Source: Actinomadura formosensis NBRC 14204 (GTDB lineage: Bacteria > Actinomycetota > Actinomycetes > Streptosporangiales > Streptosporangiaceae). Taken from it: a stretch of 36,620 nt of DNA. Within the stretch, counting starts at the first letter, position 1, and each line of letters starts with the position of its first letter. Below, in pieces: positions 1 to 7,554 of this stretch. The position numbers and the translations under genes are program-made. The DNA lies in contig NZ_BCQQ01000071.1 in the NCBI RefSeq assembly GCF_001552155.1, positions 1-36,620 on the forward strand, in the 5' to 3' direction. Under the pieces are notes generated by a model that ran no database searches, was not told where the DNA came from, and was given only the letters and a program-made list of their open reading frames with translations.

Positions 1-203
1 CGGGCCGGCCGCTGTCAGGCGTCCTGCTCCCCGTGGGGCGAAGTGAACAGTATGCCCACGAGGCGGGGACGTCAAACCGACTTGCCCGGACGGATCGCCA
101 CAGATCGGTCGGCCAAACGGCCGGGACACACGCCCAGCACTCGTTCTACCTTGGGTTTTGCTCCGGCCGTCCCGTAGCACCCAGTTCAAGAACGCGCTCC
201 GAG

Positions 204-235
204 CCGCCAATGTTTCTTTTCGGCAACATCGGCGG
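204..235 (-). terminator. Inverted repeat downstream of the small membrane gene
   Basis: An 11-nt arm at 204-214 pairs with 225-235 (10 of 11 positions) around a 10-nt loop. It begins 10 nt past the stop codon of the minus-strand gene ending at 246. There is no U tract, so termination is inferred from position. I see no gene in 1-203. Confidence 0.5.
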
Positions 236-245
236 ACAGTGCGCC

Positions 246-593
246 TTACGACTTGGCCAGGTATCCACCGACGAAGAGAACCGCCTCGGCGAAGACCCAG
301 ATGAAGGCCGCCATGGTGAGAAGTGTGTCCAGCCGGTCGGGCCTGCGCCGGACACCGCCCCAGGCCCACGCGGTGACGGCGACGGCCACGGCCAGTACGG
401 CGGCGGGGGACGACAGCCGGACCGCAGCGTCGAAGCCCGCGCCGCATCCCGGGTCGCGAAGGTCGTCCTCACCGCAGAACGCCGTCTCGCCCCACCCGCC
501 GAGAGCGGAGAAGAACCATAGGAGGGCCAGCGCGCAGTTCGCGATCGTCGGAATGGCCGGCGAGATCCACCAGCTCTTCGAACGTCCCGACAT
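246..593 (-). CDS. Small multi-pass membrane protein, unknown function
   Basis: I do not recognise a family. From ATG 593 the product is about 115 residues and opens MSGRSKSWWISPAIPT. Three hydrophobic stretches are visible: near residues 13-31 (CALALLWFFSALGG), near 62-78 (AAVLAVAVAVTAWAWGG), and a C-terminal one (LLTMAAFIWVFAEAVLFVGG). A loop with two cysteines (FCGEDDLRDPGCG) lies between the first two. An alternative ATG at 644 adds 17 residues and sits 20 nt after the stop of the upstream LURP-one-like gene, so the two are probably cotranscribed. Neither start has a strong ribosome-binding site. The coding call rests on the hydrophobic pattern and the operon position. Confidence 0.6.
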   Translation of the reverse strand: MSGRSKSWWISPAIPTIANCALALLWFFSALGGWGETAFCGEDDLRDPGCGAGFDAAVRLSSPAAVLAVAVAVTAWAWGGVRRRPDRLDTLLTMAAFIWVFAEAVLFVGGYLAKS

Positions 594-663
594 GGCCTGC
601 ACGACCGGACGGTACCTCGCATCGCGGAAGCCGTGAAGGCCCATCCGGGAACCGCCGGCAGGG

Positions 664-1251
664 TCAGGTGATCTCTTTGGCCTCGTGGAGGTTCATGTCC
701 ATGACGATCGCCGTCATGGCCGCCATCGTCCGCAACGGCTCCGGGACGGGATCGAAGATCTCGGTCTCGTATTTGTCCGCCGTGGTCAGCAGGTGCGTGG
801 CGAGCCCGGCCCACTTCTTGCGCACGTGCGCGACCTTGCCACTGTCGGCGTCCTTCACCTGGAAGTTGGTGCGCGGCACATCGACCTCCACCGAGCCGAT
901 CAGCGTCCCGTCATCGTCGTAGATGACGTAGCGGCGCCCGACCCGTTCGGTGACGAACGAGCCGATGCGTTCACCGTCCGGCTTGAGGACCTCGGTGTAC
1001 TCCCGCCCGCTCTGCTTGTCCACCATGAGCAGCGGTTCGCCGTCCGGTGTGGTCAACAGGACGGCCCGGGCATCGAGGTTCGACTTGCCGGGGACAAACC
1101 CCCGCATCTCGGCGCGGCCCTCGTCCTTCGTCTGGCCCGCAATGGCGAGGACGGTCCCGTCACCGTCCATCACCTTGTACCGCGACTTGGCGAACGGCCC
1201 CCTGCGAGGCTGTTCGACCTTGAGCACCGGGGAGCGGAACACCTCGTCCAC
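664..1251 (-). CDS. LURP-one-related / phospholipid-scramblase-like protein
   Basis: A 195-residue soluble protein. It starts at GTG 1251, five nt after a good AGGAG. The whole length has the alternating beta pattern of the tubby/LURP-one/scramblase superfamily: repeated strand-turn blocks (KSRYKVMDGDGTVLAIAGQ, GEPLLMVDKQ, RYVIYDDDGTLIGSVEV, NFQVKDADSGKVAHVRKKW). The end, DKYETEIFDPVPEPLRTMAAM, with the following hydrophobic helix, matches how actinobacterial scramblase-related proteins end. The biochemical role of these bacterial homologues is not established; membrane or lipid association is only suggested by the family. It probably leads a two-gene operon with the small membrane protein downstream. 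Confidence 0.75.
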   Translation of the reverse strand: MDEVFRSPVLKVEQPRRGPFAKSRYKVMDGDGTVLAIAGQTKDEGRAEMRGFVPGKSNLDARAVLLTTPDGEPLLMVDKQSGREYTEVLKPDGERIGSFVTERVGRRYVIYDDDGTLIGSVEVDVPRTNFQVKDADSGKVAHVRKKWAGLATHLLTTADKYETEIFDPVPEPLRTMAAMTAIVMDMNLHEAKEIT

Positions 1252-1630
1252 TGTTCTCCTGCCTCGTCGGCCGCATACGCGGGCACCTCACCGTTCACCT
1301 TGCCGACGCCCTCGCGCTTTCGCGCGGCACGCCGTCCAACCGGCGATCCTGCCAAGCCACGGGCCCTCAAGGGAAGTAGTTTCCGCATCCGATCACCACG
1401 ACGGAACCGATCGACAGCACGCATATAACCGGCTGAACTGCGCAATTACGATTCGGGTCGTCCATTCCGGACACACTCTTCTGCCAGTCCGGGCACCATG
1501 ACCAACCTCCGGATGCGGCTGGAGGTGACCGGGCGGTGCGCACGAGAGGGGTACGGCTATCCCTGCTCAGGCAGGCCCAGCACCCTACCGGCTCAGCGCG
1601 CCACCCTCCTGACGAGAGGGGGCCGGCCCC
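1252..1630. other. Gene-poor stretch
   Basis: Apart from the presumed promoter and ribosome-binding site of the minus-strand gene starting at 1251, I see no supported gene here. The open frames in this stretch are arginine- and proline-rich shadows typical of high-GC DNA. Confidence 0.5.
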
Positions 1631-1762
1631 TCCAAGGGACTCCGCAAGGCCATCGGCAAGGCACCTGCCGAGGTCACCCAGATCCTTGGTGTCTCGCCGT
1701 CCCGGGTTTCTCAGCCCGAAACGGCGGCTGGGGGGACGGCGACGTACGTGAGCGACGCGGTC
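1631..1762 (+). pseudogene. Remnant of a helix-turn-helix (XRE-type) gene
   Basis: Reading from 1637, the sequence encodes GLRKAIGKAPAEVTQILGV followed by SPSRVSQPE. This is a recognisable HTH of the XRE/HigA-antitoxin kind, in which the usual T-Q-x-E/Q-x-A and S-R-V-S-Q-I-E positions can be traced. The following ATYVSDAV resembles the usual L-x-x-Y-V-E-A-L-G after such a helix. No start codon or complete domain remains, and the frame runs directly into an unrelated fragment at 1768. The reading rests on motif resemblance only. Confidence 0.45.
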
Positions 1763-1767
1763 GACCG

Positions 1768-2114
1768 TTCGACGTCGCGCTCCTGGACGTGTTCTGGACG
1801 TCGATGAGCGGCGTCGTCCACGGCTTCGCACTGACGGCCGAGCGCGGGATCGCGGCCAAGGACCTGCTGGCCCTGGCCAAGGGGCTCGGCACTCTGCTGC
1901 CCGGCATCATGGAAGTGACGGCGGGCAACCTCGACTCGGGAGTTCACTCGGGCGCCGGCTCCACCATCGCCTTGGCCGCCGCGGGTATGGGCCGCGTCCT
2001 CCGGACGGCCCGTTCGCGAGGACTGGACGCCGCGCGGTCCAAGCGGGCCACGGGACGGGGAGTCTTTCCCGCCTGGCCGACGTCATCAGGAATCCCGGCG
2101 GCCACGCCCGTTAG
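1768..2114 (+). pseudogene. 3' fragment of an imine-reductase-like NADP-binding oxidoreductase, frameshifted
   Basis: From 1768 the sequence reads FDVALLDVFWTSMSGVVHGF, then GTLLPGIMEVTAGNLDSG and AAGMGRVLRTARSRGLD. This is the all-helical C-terminal half of the beta-hydroxyacid-dehydrogenase/imine reductase superfamily (NAD_binding_11-type). The frame is lost at about 2050-2058. Reading resumes one base later as GSLSRLADVIRNPGGHAR, the expected family C-terminus (GFSRLVDVLR-like), with a TAG stop at 2112-2114. The Rossmann half that should precede it is absent and replaced by the HTH remnant. It is therefore doubly disrupted: 5' truncation plus frameshift. Confidence 0.7.
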
Positions 2115-2235
2115 CGCGGCATCAGGCCAACAGCTCGCCGGGTGGCGGCGACGGCGAGCATCTCGACCAGACCGCCGAGAAGGCCCGGTTGCTTTGTAAG
2201 GAGGATGAGGCAGGGCTCCGGATTCCCTCTGGGGG

Positions 2236-2532
2236 CTACTGCGGCCGGCGCTGAAGGAGGCGGTCGATGACCTGCGCGGCGTACTCGGTGTTGTCTCCGC
2301 AGTGGCCCAGGAAGCCGTGCGGAACCTCATGGATCCACCACCGACCACCCGGCCCTGCCAGGACGCTCAACGTGGTCACGACACCGTCAACACCGTGGAC
2401 CTGGAGCAGCGGGGCACGGGCCGGGGCCACCGTCCGCACGCAGCGCCACCCTCGCCGCTCCAGCGCGGCCGCCAGTGCGTCCAGGTACCGCCCCACCGCG
2501 TCACGGTTCCGCAGGGTGCGCCACTTCACCAT
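2236..2532 (-). CDS. Small conserved hypothetical protein downstream of the anti-sigma-type ATPase
   Basis: From ATG 2532 the product has 98 residues and opens MVKWRTLRNRDAVGRYLDAL. It looks like a compact alpha/beta domain: a helix (DALAAALERRGW), strands (CVRTVAPARAPLLQVHGV, VVTTLSVLAG), WWIHEVPHGFLGHCGD, and a final helix (AAQVIDRLLQRR). No family is recognised. A GTG at 2586 would add 18 residues and overlap the end of the ATPase gene by 19 nt; neither start has a convincing ribosome-binding site. The position directly behind the ATPase argues for cotranscription with it. Confidence 0.6.
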   Translation of the reverse strand: MVKWRTLRNRDAVGRYLDALAAALERRGWRCVRTVAPARAPLLQVHGVDGVVTTLSVLAGPGGRWWIHEVPHGFLGHCGDNTEYAAQVIDRLLQRRPQ

Positions 2533-2567
2533 CTGGAAACGGGCCTTGCGGCGCAGTTGGTAGCCGG

Positions 2568-2957
2568 TCAGGGAAGCTTGGCCCACGTGACCTTGCCGCC
2601 CTCGTTGAGGGGACGGACGCCCCACGCCCGCACCAGCTCGGCCATGAGCATCAGGCCCCGGCCGGACGTCGCGGCGTAGTTCTCCGGCCGGACCACCGGC
2701 AACCCCTCTCCGCCATCCCACACCTCCACAACCACCAGCCCGTCGCGCTCGTCGCGGAACACCCGCACGACGATCGGCCCCTCCCCGTGCCGGTAGGAGT
2801 TCGTGACCAGCTCGCACACCACGAGCCGCCCCACGTAGTCGTCCTCGATCCCCCACTCCGCGAACCGCGCCGCCAGAAACCGCCGCGCGAGCCCCGGCGC
2901 CTGATCATTCGGATCGAGGACCAGCGTGGGGGTCTCGGGGGCCAGTGCAGTGGGCAT
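2568..2957 (-). CDS. ATP-binding protein of the RsbW/SpoIIAB anti-sigma kinase family
   Basis: A 129-residue single-domain GHKL ATPase (HATPase_c_2 type). The N box is ELVTNSYRHG, the G1 box is DGGEGLP, and the G2 region is SGRGLMLMAELV. The start chosen is ATG 2957 because a clean GGAGG lies eight nt upstream; the GTG and ATG at 2966 and 2963 sit too close to it. In streptomycetes such ATPases occur next to WhiJ/AbaA-type HTH and DUF397 genes, as here, where the HTH gene is divergent. They are thought to act in partner-switching or developmental control. Its actual partner cannot be read from the sequence. Confidence 0.85.
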   Translation of the reverse strand: MPTALAPETPTLVLDPNDQAPGLARRFLAARFAEWGIEDDYVGRLVVCELVTNSYRHGEGPIVVRVFRDERDGLVVVEVWDGGEGLPVVRPENYAATSGRGLMLMAELVRAWGVRPLNEGGKVTWAKLP

Positions 2958-3080
2958 CGCCATCACCTCCGTGTCCAGGTGAGATGTGTGTTAACCACGA
3001 CACAGAGTCAGTCCGTCACGCTAAGTTGGCATGCGTACTCAGCGGATTCGTAACAACACGGAACGTGGAGCCCCTCCCCC

Positions 3081-3938
3081 ATGGCCACCAACGAATCACC
3101 CGATCCCAAAGGCAGCATGTGGGCTTTCATCGCCTACTACCTGCGTTTCTGCCGCAACCAGCGAGGGCTGTCGGGCGAAGCGGTAGGACGGATCATCAAC
3201 GCGAGCAAGGCGACCGTTTCACGCATCGAGAACGGCATAGACCGCCTGGACGGACCACGCGCCGCCCTCCTCGACAAGGCGTGGGAGACCGGCGGAGTCT
3301 TCTCCCTCCTGGTCTGGTACGCCAGCATCGGCCACGACCCCCAGTGGCTCGCCCAACTCTCGACCTTCGAGCAGCGAGCCCGCATCATCCGGATCTTCGA
3401 GCCGCTCGTGATCTCCGGTCTGCTCCAGACCGAGGAGTACGCCCGGGCGCTCCTGATAGGTGGCGGCATGCCCGACCCCGAGCCGTTCGTCACTGAGCGA
3501 ATAGAACGCCAAGGCGTTCTCGACCGCGCGTTCGTCATGGTGCTCCTGAGCGAGGCGGCTTTGCGATGGCCGGTGGGAAGCCCTCGGATCATGCGAGAAC
3601 AGCTCGCACACGTTCTCGAAGTAGCAGAGCATCCGAACGTCGTCGTGCACGTAATCCCGCAGACCTTCGAGACCGGCGCCTACCCGGGCCTGGACGGCGG
3701 CGTGAAGCTCGTCACGGGTGATGATTTCGGCGAGGTTGCCTACACCGAGTCGCTCGGCGGCGGACGGCTTATATCGTCTCCAGTAGAGGTCGCAGATTAC
3801 GCGATCTTGTTCGCACGGATCAGTGCGAAGGCTCTCCCCGAGCACAGGTCCAAGGACCTGATCACGAAGGCTATGGAGGCGTTCAGTGAGCACGACATGG
3901 CGCAAGAGCAGTCACAGCGGAACCCAGGGCGGAAGTGA
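3081..3938 (+). CDS. Scr1/WhiJ-type HTH regulator with DUF5753 domain
   Basis: The product has 285 residues. An XRE-type HTH lies at about 17-70, with GEAVGRIINASKATVSRIE as the recognition region. It is followed by a DUF5753 domain at about 85-265, including the family's EPLVISGLLQTEEYARALL, RIERQGVLDR and VVHVIPQTFETGAYPG segments. These proteins pair with small DUF397 proteins and are described as toxin-antitoxin-like or developmental regulators in streptomycetes. The DUF397 gene follows directly and its start lies inside this gene. The gene is divergent from the ATPase operon across about 120 nt, which should hold both promoters. A near copy of its 3' end recurs at 8817-8920. Confidence 0.88.
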   Translation: MATNESPDPKGSMWAFIAYYLRFCRNQRGLSGEAVGRIINASKATVSRIENGIDRLDGPRAALLDKAWETGGVFSLLVWYASIGHDPQWLAQLSTFEQRARIIRIFEPLVISGLLQTEEYARALLIGGGMPDPEPFVTERIERQGVLDRAFVMVLLSEAALRWPVGSPRIMREQLAHVLEVAEHPNVVVHVIPQTFETGAYPGLDGGVKLVTGDDFGEVAYTESLGGGRLISSPVEVADYAILFARISAKALPEHRSKDLITKAMEAFSEHDMAQEQSQRNPGRK

Positions 3939-4062
3939 CTGCGTAGAGGTGGGCCGTTTCCCCCAGGCAATCGCCCTCCGCGACTCCAAAGACCCCAACG
4001 GCCCCAAACTCCTCATCACACGCAACCACTTCGCAGCCCTGGTCACCGACCTGAAGCGTTAG
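3886..4062 (+). CDS. DUF397 small protein, overlapping the HTH gene
   Basis: A 58-residue DUF397 protein with the family signature WRKSSHSG, CVEVG, ALRDSKDPNGP and a final FAALVTDLKR. GTG at 3886 is the only suitable start before the WRKSS motif. It lies within the upstream HTH gene, giving a 53-nt out-of-frame overlap, so the last codons of the regulator also encode the DUF397 signature. DUF397 proteins are partners of DUF5753-HTH proteins. The close overlap implies translational coupling. A diverged duplicate is found at 8866-9039. Confidence 0.85.
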   Translation: MSTTWRKSSHSGTQGGSDCVEVGRFPQAIALRDSKDPNGPKLLITRNHFAALVTDLKR

Positions 4063-4077
4063 CTTCACATGGCCCTG

Positions 4078-4105
4078 GCCCTGGCCCTGCCTGGGCCAGG
4101 GCTTT
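4078..4105 (+). terminator. Terminator after DUF397
   Basis: A perfect 10-bp stem (4078-4087 with 4093-4102) with a 5-nt loop, followed by TTT, lies 16 nt past the DUF397 stop. The flanking CTGGCC motif is itself repeated. Confidence 0.6.
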
Positions 4106-4113
4106 GGAGCATG

Positions 4114-4895
4114 GGATGACGGCCCCTTTTCATCTTCGGGTGGTTTCGTAGTTCTGCAGGACGGTGATGGCCTTGACCAGGTGGCCGGCCTTGCTGGGAC
4201 CGCAGCGGAGCTTGCGGAGGATTCGCCATGATTTGAGCTGGGCGTTTGCGCATTCGCCGGGGCCGCGGAGCTTGGCGTGCGCCAGGTTGGCCTGCTTCTG
4301 CGACTCGGGCTTGTCCTTGCCCTTGCAGGGCGTGATGACGACCGAGGCCTCGGCACCTTGGTAGGCCTTGTCGGCCAGGGTGAGGATTCCCGCCTTCTCC
4401 AGTTCGCGCAGGATGCCCCACACGCGGGCGGCGGTCAGATCGTGGATCTTGCCGGGCATCGCCCCCGAGGTCCACAGGATCGTCCCGTCCGGGCCGGCGA
4501 TCACCTGCACGTTCATCCCGTGCACCCGGTGCTTGCCGGAGAAGTGGGGGCGGTTGCCTTCACCCGGTCGGTGTGGATCAGCGTGCCGTCCAGAACCAGG
4601 TGCGTCAGCCCGTCGGTCCCGGCCTTGCGCAACGCGGCCCACAGCTTGGGGGAACGCGCCGACAGCAGCGCGACGATCTCCTCGACGTAGCGCCAGGCGG
4701 TGGCGACCGACACCCCGAAACCCGCGGCGGCCTCGGCGAACGTCTCGCCCTTGCGCAGGTGCACCAGCGCCAGCACCAGGAGAGCCTGCCGGCCGGGGTT
4801 CAGCAGCCGCCACCGTGACCTGATCGCCCGGCGATGGCGACGGACGATCCCCGCCACGTAGTTCAGCGTCGGACGCGGAACCCCGGCTATGACAA
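4114..4895 (-). mobile_element. IS5-like insertion sequence, copy 1, truncated at its 5' end
   Basis: The element holds a minus-strand transposase and a right end at 4114-4140 whose core (4125-4140) matches the left-end core of the second copy (7945-7960) at 14 of 16 positions, as terminal inverted repeats should. The left end is missing: homology to copy 2 stops at the codons for RPTLNY near 4868, and the sequence then changes. The native N-terminal codons preserved in copy 2 (MLFYRAAVDLS) are absent here. The element is therefore no longer complete or mobile by itself. Confidence 0.7.
4130..4857 (-). pseudogene. Frameshifted IS5-family DDE transposase
   Basis: The first frame (from GTG 4857) reads MAGIVRRHRRAIRSRWRLL, an HTH part (FAEAAAGFGVSVATAWRYVE), then LVLDGTLIHTDRV with the first catalytic Asp. 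Close to 4555-4562 the frame shifts by one base. The second frame continues PHFSGKHRVHGMNVQVIAG, PGKIHDLTAARV, LADKAYQG and the ECANAQLKSW glutamate region to the stop at 4130. Both halves of the DDE domain are present but in different frames. No slippery heptamer is evident at the join, so a lost base is more likely than programmed frameshifting. The 5' end is also truncated. Confidence 0.78.
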
Positions 4896-4927
4896 ATGCC
4901 GTTATACCGGCCCCGGGAAACCCGTAA

Positions 4928-4950
4928 GGTGTCCGCTCCGACCAGCGGAG
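4928..4950 (-). terminator. Inverted repeat after the VWA operon
   Basis: TCCGCT and AGCGGA form a 6-bp stem around GGTCGG just downstream of the stop at 4955 on the minus strand. The stem is short, so termination is inferred mainly from position. Confidence 0.4.
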
Positions 4951-4954
4951 AAGA

Positions 4955-6349
4955 TTATTGAGGTCTCGCGACGCGATCGGCGATCGTCTGGCTGATGCGG
5001 TCGAGGTCGGCGGGAGAAATCAGTGTTCCCTTCGATTGCAAGATGATGAAGAATGTCAGTGCGGCAGTGCAAATATCGGCTTGTGAACGTGGAAGCACAC
5101 AGCTGATCGACCTGGTCGTGTGGCCACCGTCGAGGCTCAGGGTTTGGGCTTCCGTGTTGATGGAACCACCGGCGACGGAAACCTGCGCGTTGACGTAGAA
5201 TTTCGGGGTGTTGGTCGGGATGGCATCTGTGGTTCCTTCGTCGCGTTGTGCGCAGTCCGTGACATGGAGAAGCCCGTTCAGTTCGGATGCGTCCTTGCCG
5301 AAGGCGCTACAGGCGGCTTCGGCTTGGACGCTCGTACTTCCGGGAAGATAGTTCGCGCTCACTTGTGGACCGGCTTTGGGATCCCCCTGGATCGCATCTT
5401 CGCCCACGAAGGCCCACATGCCTGCTGAGAGCCCCGGGTAGGAGTTGTCACAGGGCAGTCCCGCCGGTCCGATGAGGTACTGCGCTGTCCCGTACATGCC
5501 CGCCCCGTAGACCTGGGCCCCCGCAGGAAGCCTGACCTGGCCAGGCAGACGCACCGTGGAGGAAACAGGGTCCGGATGTGGCAAGCCGGGCTGCTTGGGG
5601 GTACAGAGCTTCGCCGTGACGACCTGCGCGGGCAGTGTGATCGTCTTGGGATCGGCCGAGGTGGGCAGCGTGAACTTTCTGAGCGTCGCCGTGAGGTCTG
5701 CTGGGTTGCTGACGAAGGCGGATCGCTGGTCTCCGCCGCCCGCGGTGGCGAGCTGGGTCAGGGCGGCCCGGTCACGTGTTGGGACCTTGTAGCCGATGAA
5801 CCGTAAACTCAGATCCACCCCGACCTCTTCGGCCCGTTTCTGGACAGCGGCGCGGAGGACGGCGGGATTGGACGTACATGCGTCGATGCCATGGCTGGTC
5901 ACGATGACGATGCGGTTGCCGTCGCGTCCGCGGAACGGGTAACGGCTGGAGAAGTCGTCGATAGCGGCAAGGATCCCGCTGCCCAAGGTGACCTGGCCGC
6001 CGGAGGCGAGTGTCCGGGCGGCTCTACCGATCTTCTGCCGGTTCCCGATGCCGCTGCCCACCACCTCAGCAGTGTTTCCAGGGTCGGCGCAGGTACCGCC
6101 GAAACGGCGCAGCGCCATGGCGTCACCGCCCCCCGCATTATCCGCCGTGGCGACGACCGCGGTGCGCACCGCGGCGAAGTCGGCCGAATCGGTCGCGGAA
6201 GTGTCGATCAACAAAGTCGTGCGGTATCCCGGAACGAACTGGACGACCACGAAGACAATGGCCCCGACCGTCATCGCAACCACCAGGATCAGCGCCCAGA
6301 CCAGGCGTCGCCGACGCGATGGACGCCGCCGGGTGGTGGCCTCGGTCAT
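4955..6349 (-). CDS. Membrane-anchored VWA-like protein, second of a tandem pair
   Basis: 464 residues. There is a short basic N-terminus (TRRRPSRRRR), one membrane helix at about 17-40, then an outside region. Residues 43-250 resemble a von Willebrand A fold: RTTLLIDTSAT at the MIDAS position (a D-x-S-x-T variant), RIVIVTSHGIDAC as the central strand, and LRFIGYKVP. It is clearly paralogous to the protein encoded just upstream; shared blocks are LR-x-FGG-x-C, GNRQ-x-I, GI-x-x-A-x-x-DFS, HG-x-DAC and GY-x-VP. The two conserved Cys suggest an extracellular disulfide. The C-terminal 200 residues are specific to this protein, have several more Cys and no recognised fold. ATGA overlap (6346-6349) couples it to the preceding gene. 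Confidence 0.82.
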   Translation of the reverse strand: MTEATTRRRPSRRRRLVWALILVVAMTVGAIVFVVVQFVPGYRTTLLIDTSATDSADFAAVRTAVVATADNAGGGDAMALRRFGGTCADPGNTAEVVGSGIGNRQKIGRAARTLASGGQVTLGSGILAAIDDFSSRYPFRGRDGNRIVIVTSHGIDACTSNPAVLRAAVQKRAEEVGVDLSLRFIGYKVPTRDRAALTQLATAGGGDQRSAFVSNPADLTATLRKFTLPTSADPKTITLPAQVVTAKLCTPKQPGLPHPDPVSSTVRLPGQVRLPAGAQVYGAGMYGTAQYLIGPAGLPCDNSYPGLSAGMWAFVGEDAIQGDPKAGPQVSANYLPGSTSVQAEAACSAFGKDASELNGLLHVTDCAQRDEGTTDAIPTNTPKFYVNAQVSVAGGSINTEAQTLSLDGGHTTRSISCVLPRSQADICTAALTFFIILQSKGTLISPADLDRISQTIADRVARPQ

Positions 6350-7554
6350 GACCGGCCCCCCGGAGCGGCGGCGCGCAGCGTGTTCAGAGCATCGGTCAGG
6401 GCGTTCGCCCTCGCGTTGTAGGTCGTCACGGCTGTCCGGTAGGCGGCCAACTCGCTCTCGTGTGACCGGCCTGCTCGGGCGGCCTCCAGTAGATCCCTCC
6501 CGGAGGCGACCACGCGCCGCTGCTGCGCACGCAGTTGTCTGGCCTTCACGTAAGTGTCCCGCGCCTGGGCGGTCTTGGCCCTGCTCTCAAGGCCGTCCAA
6601 CGGCCCGGTGACGTTCACCGACCCGGCCCGGTCCAGATGGCGCTCAGCGGAATCGAAGCGGCCCTCGTCGATGGCGGTACGGGCCGCCTCAACCTGGCTG
6701 ACAGCCGGATTGAGAACATCGATAACCTGCTTTGCCTCCCGCAGGACGGGCTGGGTGTTGGTGAGCCACTCCAAGGCGGCGTTCAACTTGGCCGGATCGT
6801 CGGCGAACACCGGGTCCCCCGCCTGTACTCCCGCGGCGATCTGCTCTAACCGTGTCCGCTGGGCGTGGGGAACTTGGTAACCGACCACCTTGAAGTCCAC
6901 TTTCAGACCCGCTGCCTTAATCCGCTCCTGAATCTCGCGCTGGACGAAGGAACTGTCGTCGTCACAGGCGTCGGCACCATGCCGGGTCACCACGATGATT
7001 CGGTTGACCTGCGTCGCCCGCTGGTCAGCTCCCCATGCCAGCGTTTTGGAGAAATCGTTCACCGCCTCGACGATGCCGCGCAGCAACGTCGCCTCGCCGG
7101 TCGGACTGACCTTGGTGGCGGCATGCGTGATCTGCTGCCGGTTGCCGGTACCGAAACCCACCAACTGAGTGGTGGCATCGTCGGTACCGCACTGACCGCC
7201 GAAGGCCCTCAGCGACAACACATCGTCTTCCCCCGCGTTCCCCACCGCCTTTGACAATGAGGCGGCGATCGCCTCCGGGCCGCCCGCCGCCGCGGTCGCG
7301 TCGATGAGGAACTGGGTCTTGTACGCAGGCGCGAACATGGGCCGCACCCACTTCCACCCGACCCATCCTCCGCCGATGAGCACTGCCAAGGCCATGGTGA
7401 TGAACACCGCGTTGCGGACCCCCCGGGACATAGAGACATTGAGGAAATGTAGATTTCCGGCTGCCTGTATCACCTGACTGTGGCCTGAGGCAGTCGCCTC
7501 TAGCCGGGTACCCGAGTTCTCCGGCGCATCGCCGGGCTTCTGCGCGGAGCTCAT
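6346..7554 (-). CDS. Membrane VWA-like protein with N-terminal ASGHS motif
   Basis: 402 residues. The N-terminal cytoplasmic tail (1-45) contains LEATASGHSQVIQAAG at about 18-33. A membrane helix follows at about 47-70, then an outside VWA-like domain (about 78-270; KTQFLIDATAAAG in place of the MIDAS, RIIVVTRHGADAC, FKVVGYQVP). Last comes an alpha-helical region rich in Ala and Arg (about 275-395; EAARTAIDEGRFDSAERHLDRAG and later helices), probably a coiled coil. In the MIDAS-like stretch the serines are replaced by Ala/Thr, so metal binding is doubtful. The gene is coupled by ATGA overlaps on both sides (7551-7554 and 6346-6349). The tail motif is shared with the small protein upstream; see findings. 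Confidence 0.82.
   Translation of the reverse strand: MSSAQKPGDAPENSGTRLEATASGHSQVIQAAGNLHFLNVSMSRGVRNAVFITMALAVLIGGGWVGWKWVRPMFAPAYKTQFLIDATAAAGGPEAIAASLSKAVGNAGEDDVLSLRAFGGQCGTDDATTQLVGFGTGNRQQITHAATKVSPTGEATLLRGIVEAVNDFSKTLAWGADQRATQVNRIIVVTRHGADACDDDSSFVQREIQERIKAAGLKVDFKVVGYQVPHAQRTRLEQIAAGVQAGDPVFADDPAKLNAALEWLTNTQPVLREAKQVIDVLNPAVSQVEAARTAIDEGRFDSAERHLDRAGSVNVTGPLDGLESRAKTAQARDTYVKARQLRAQQRRVVASGRDLLEAARAGRSHESELAAYRTAVTTYNARANALTDALNTLRAAAPGGRS

Noticed and set aside
1498..2199. 233-codon open frame as one intact gene
   Set aside because: It joins a nonsense 5' part to an imine-reductase-like segment and then loses that homology at a frameshift, so it is a chance fusion.
4550..4565. 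Programmed frameshift in the IS transposase
   Set aside because: Some IS5-group elements use one, but no slippery run is present at the join and the element is already truncated, so a lost base is simpler.
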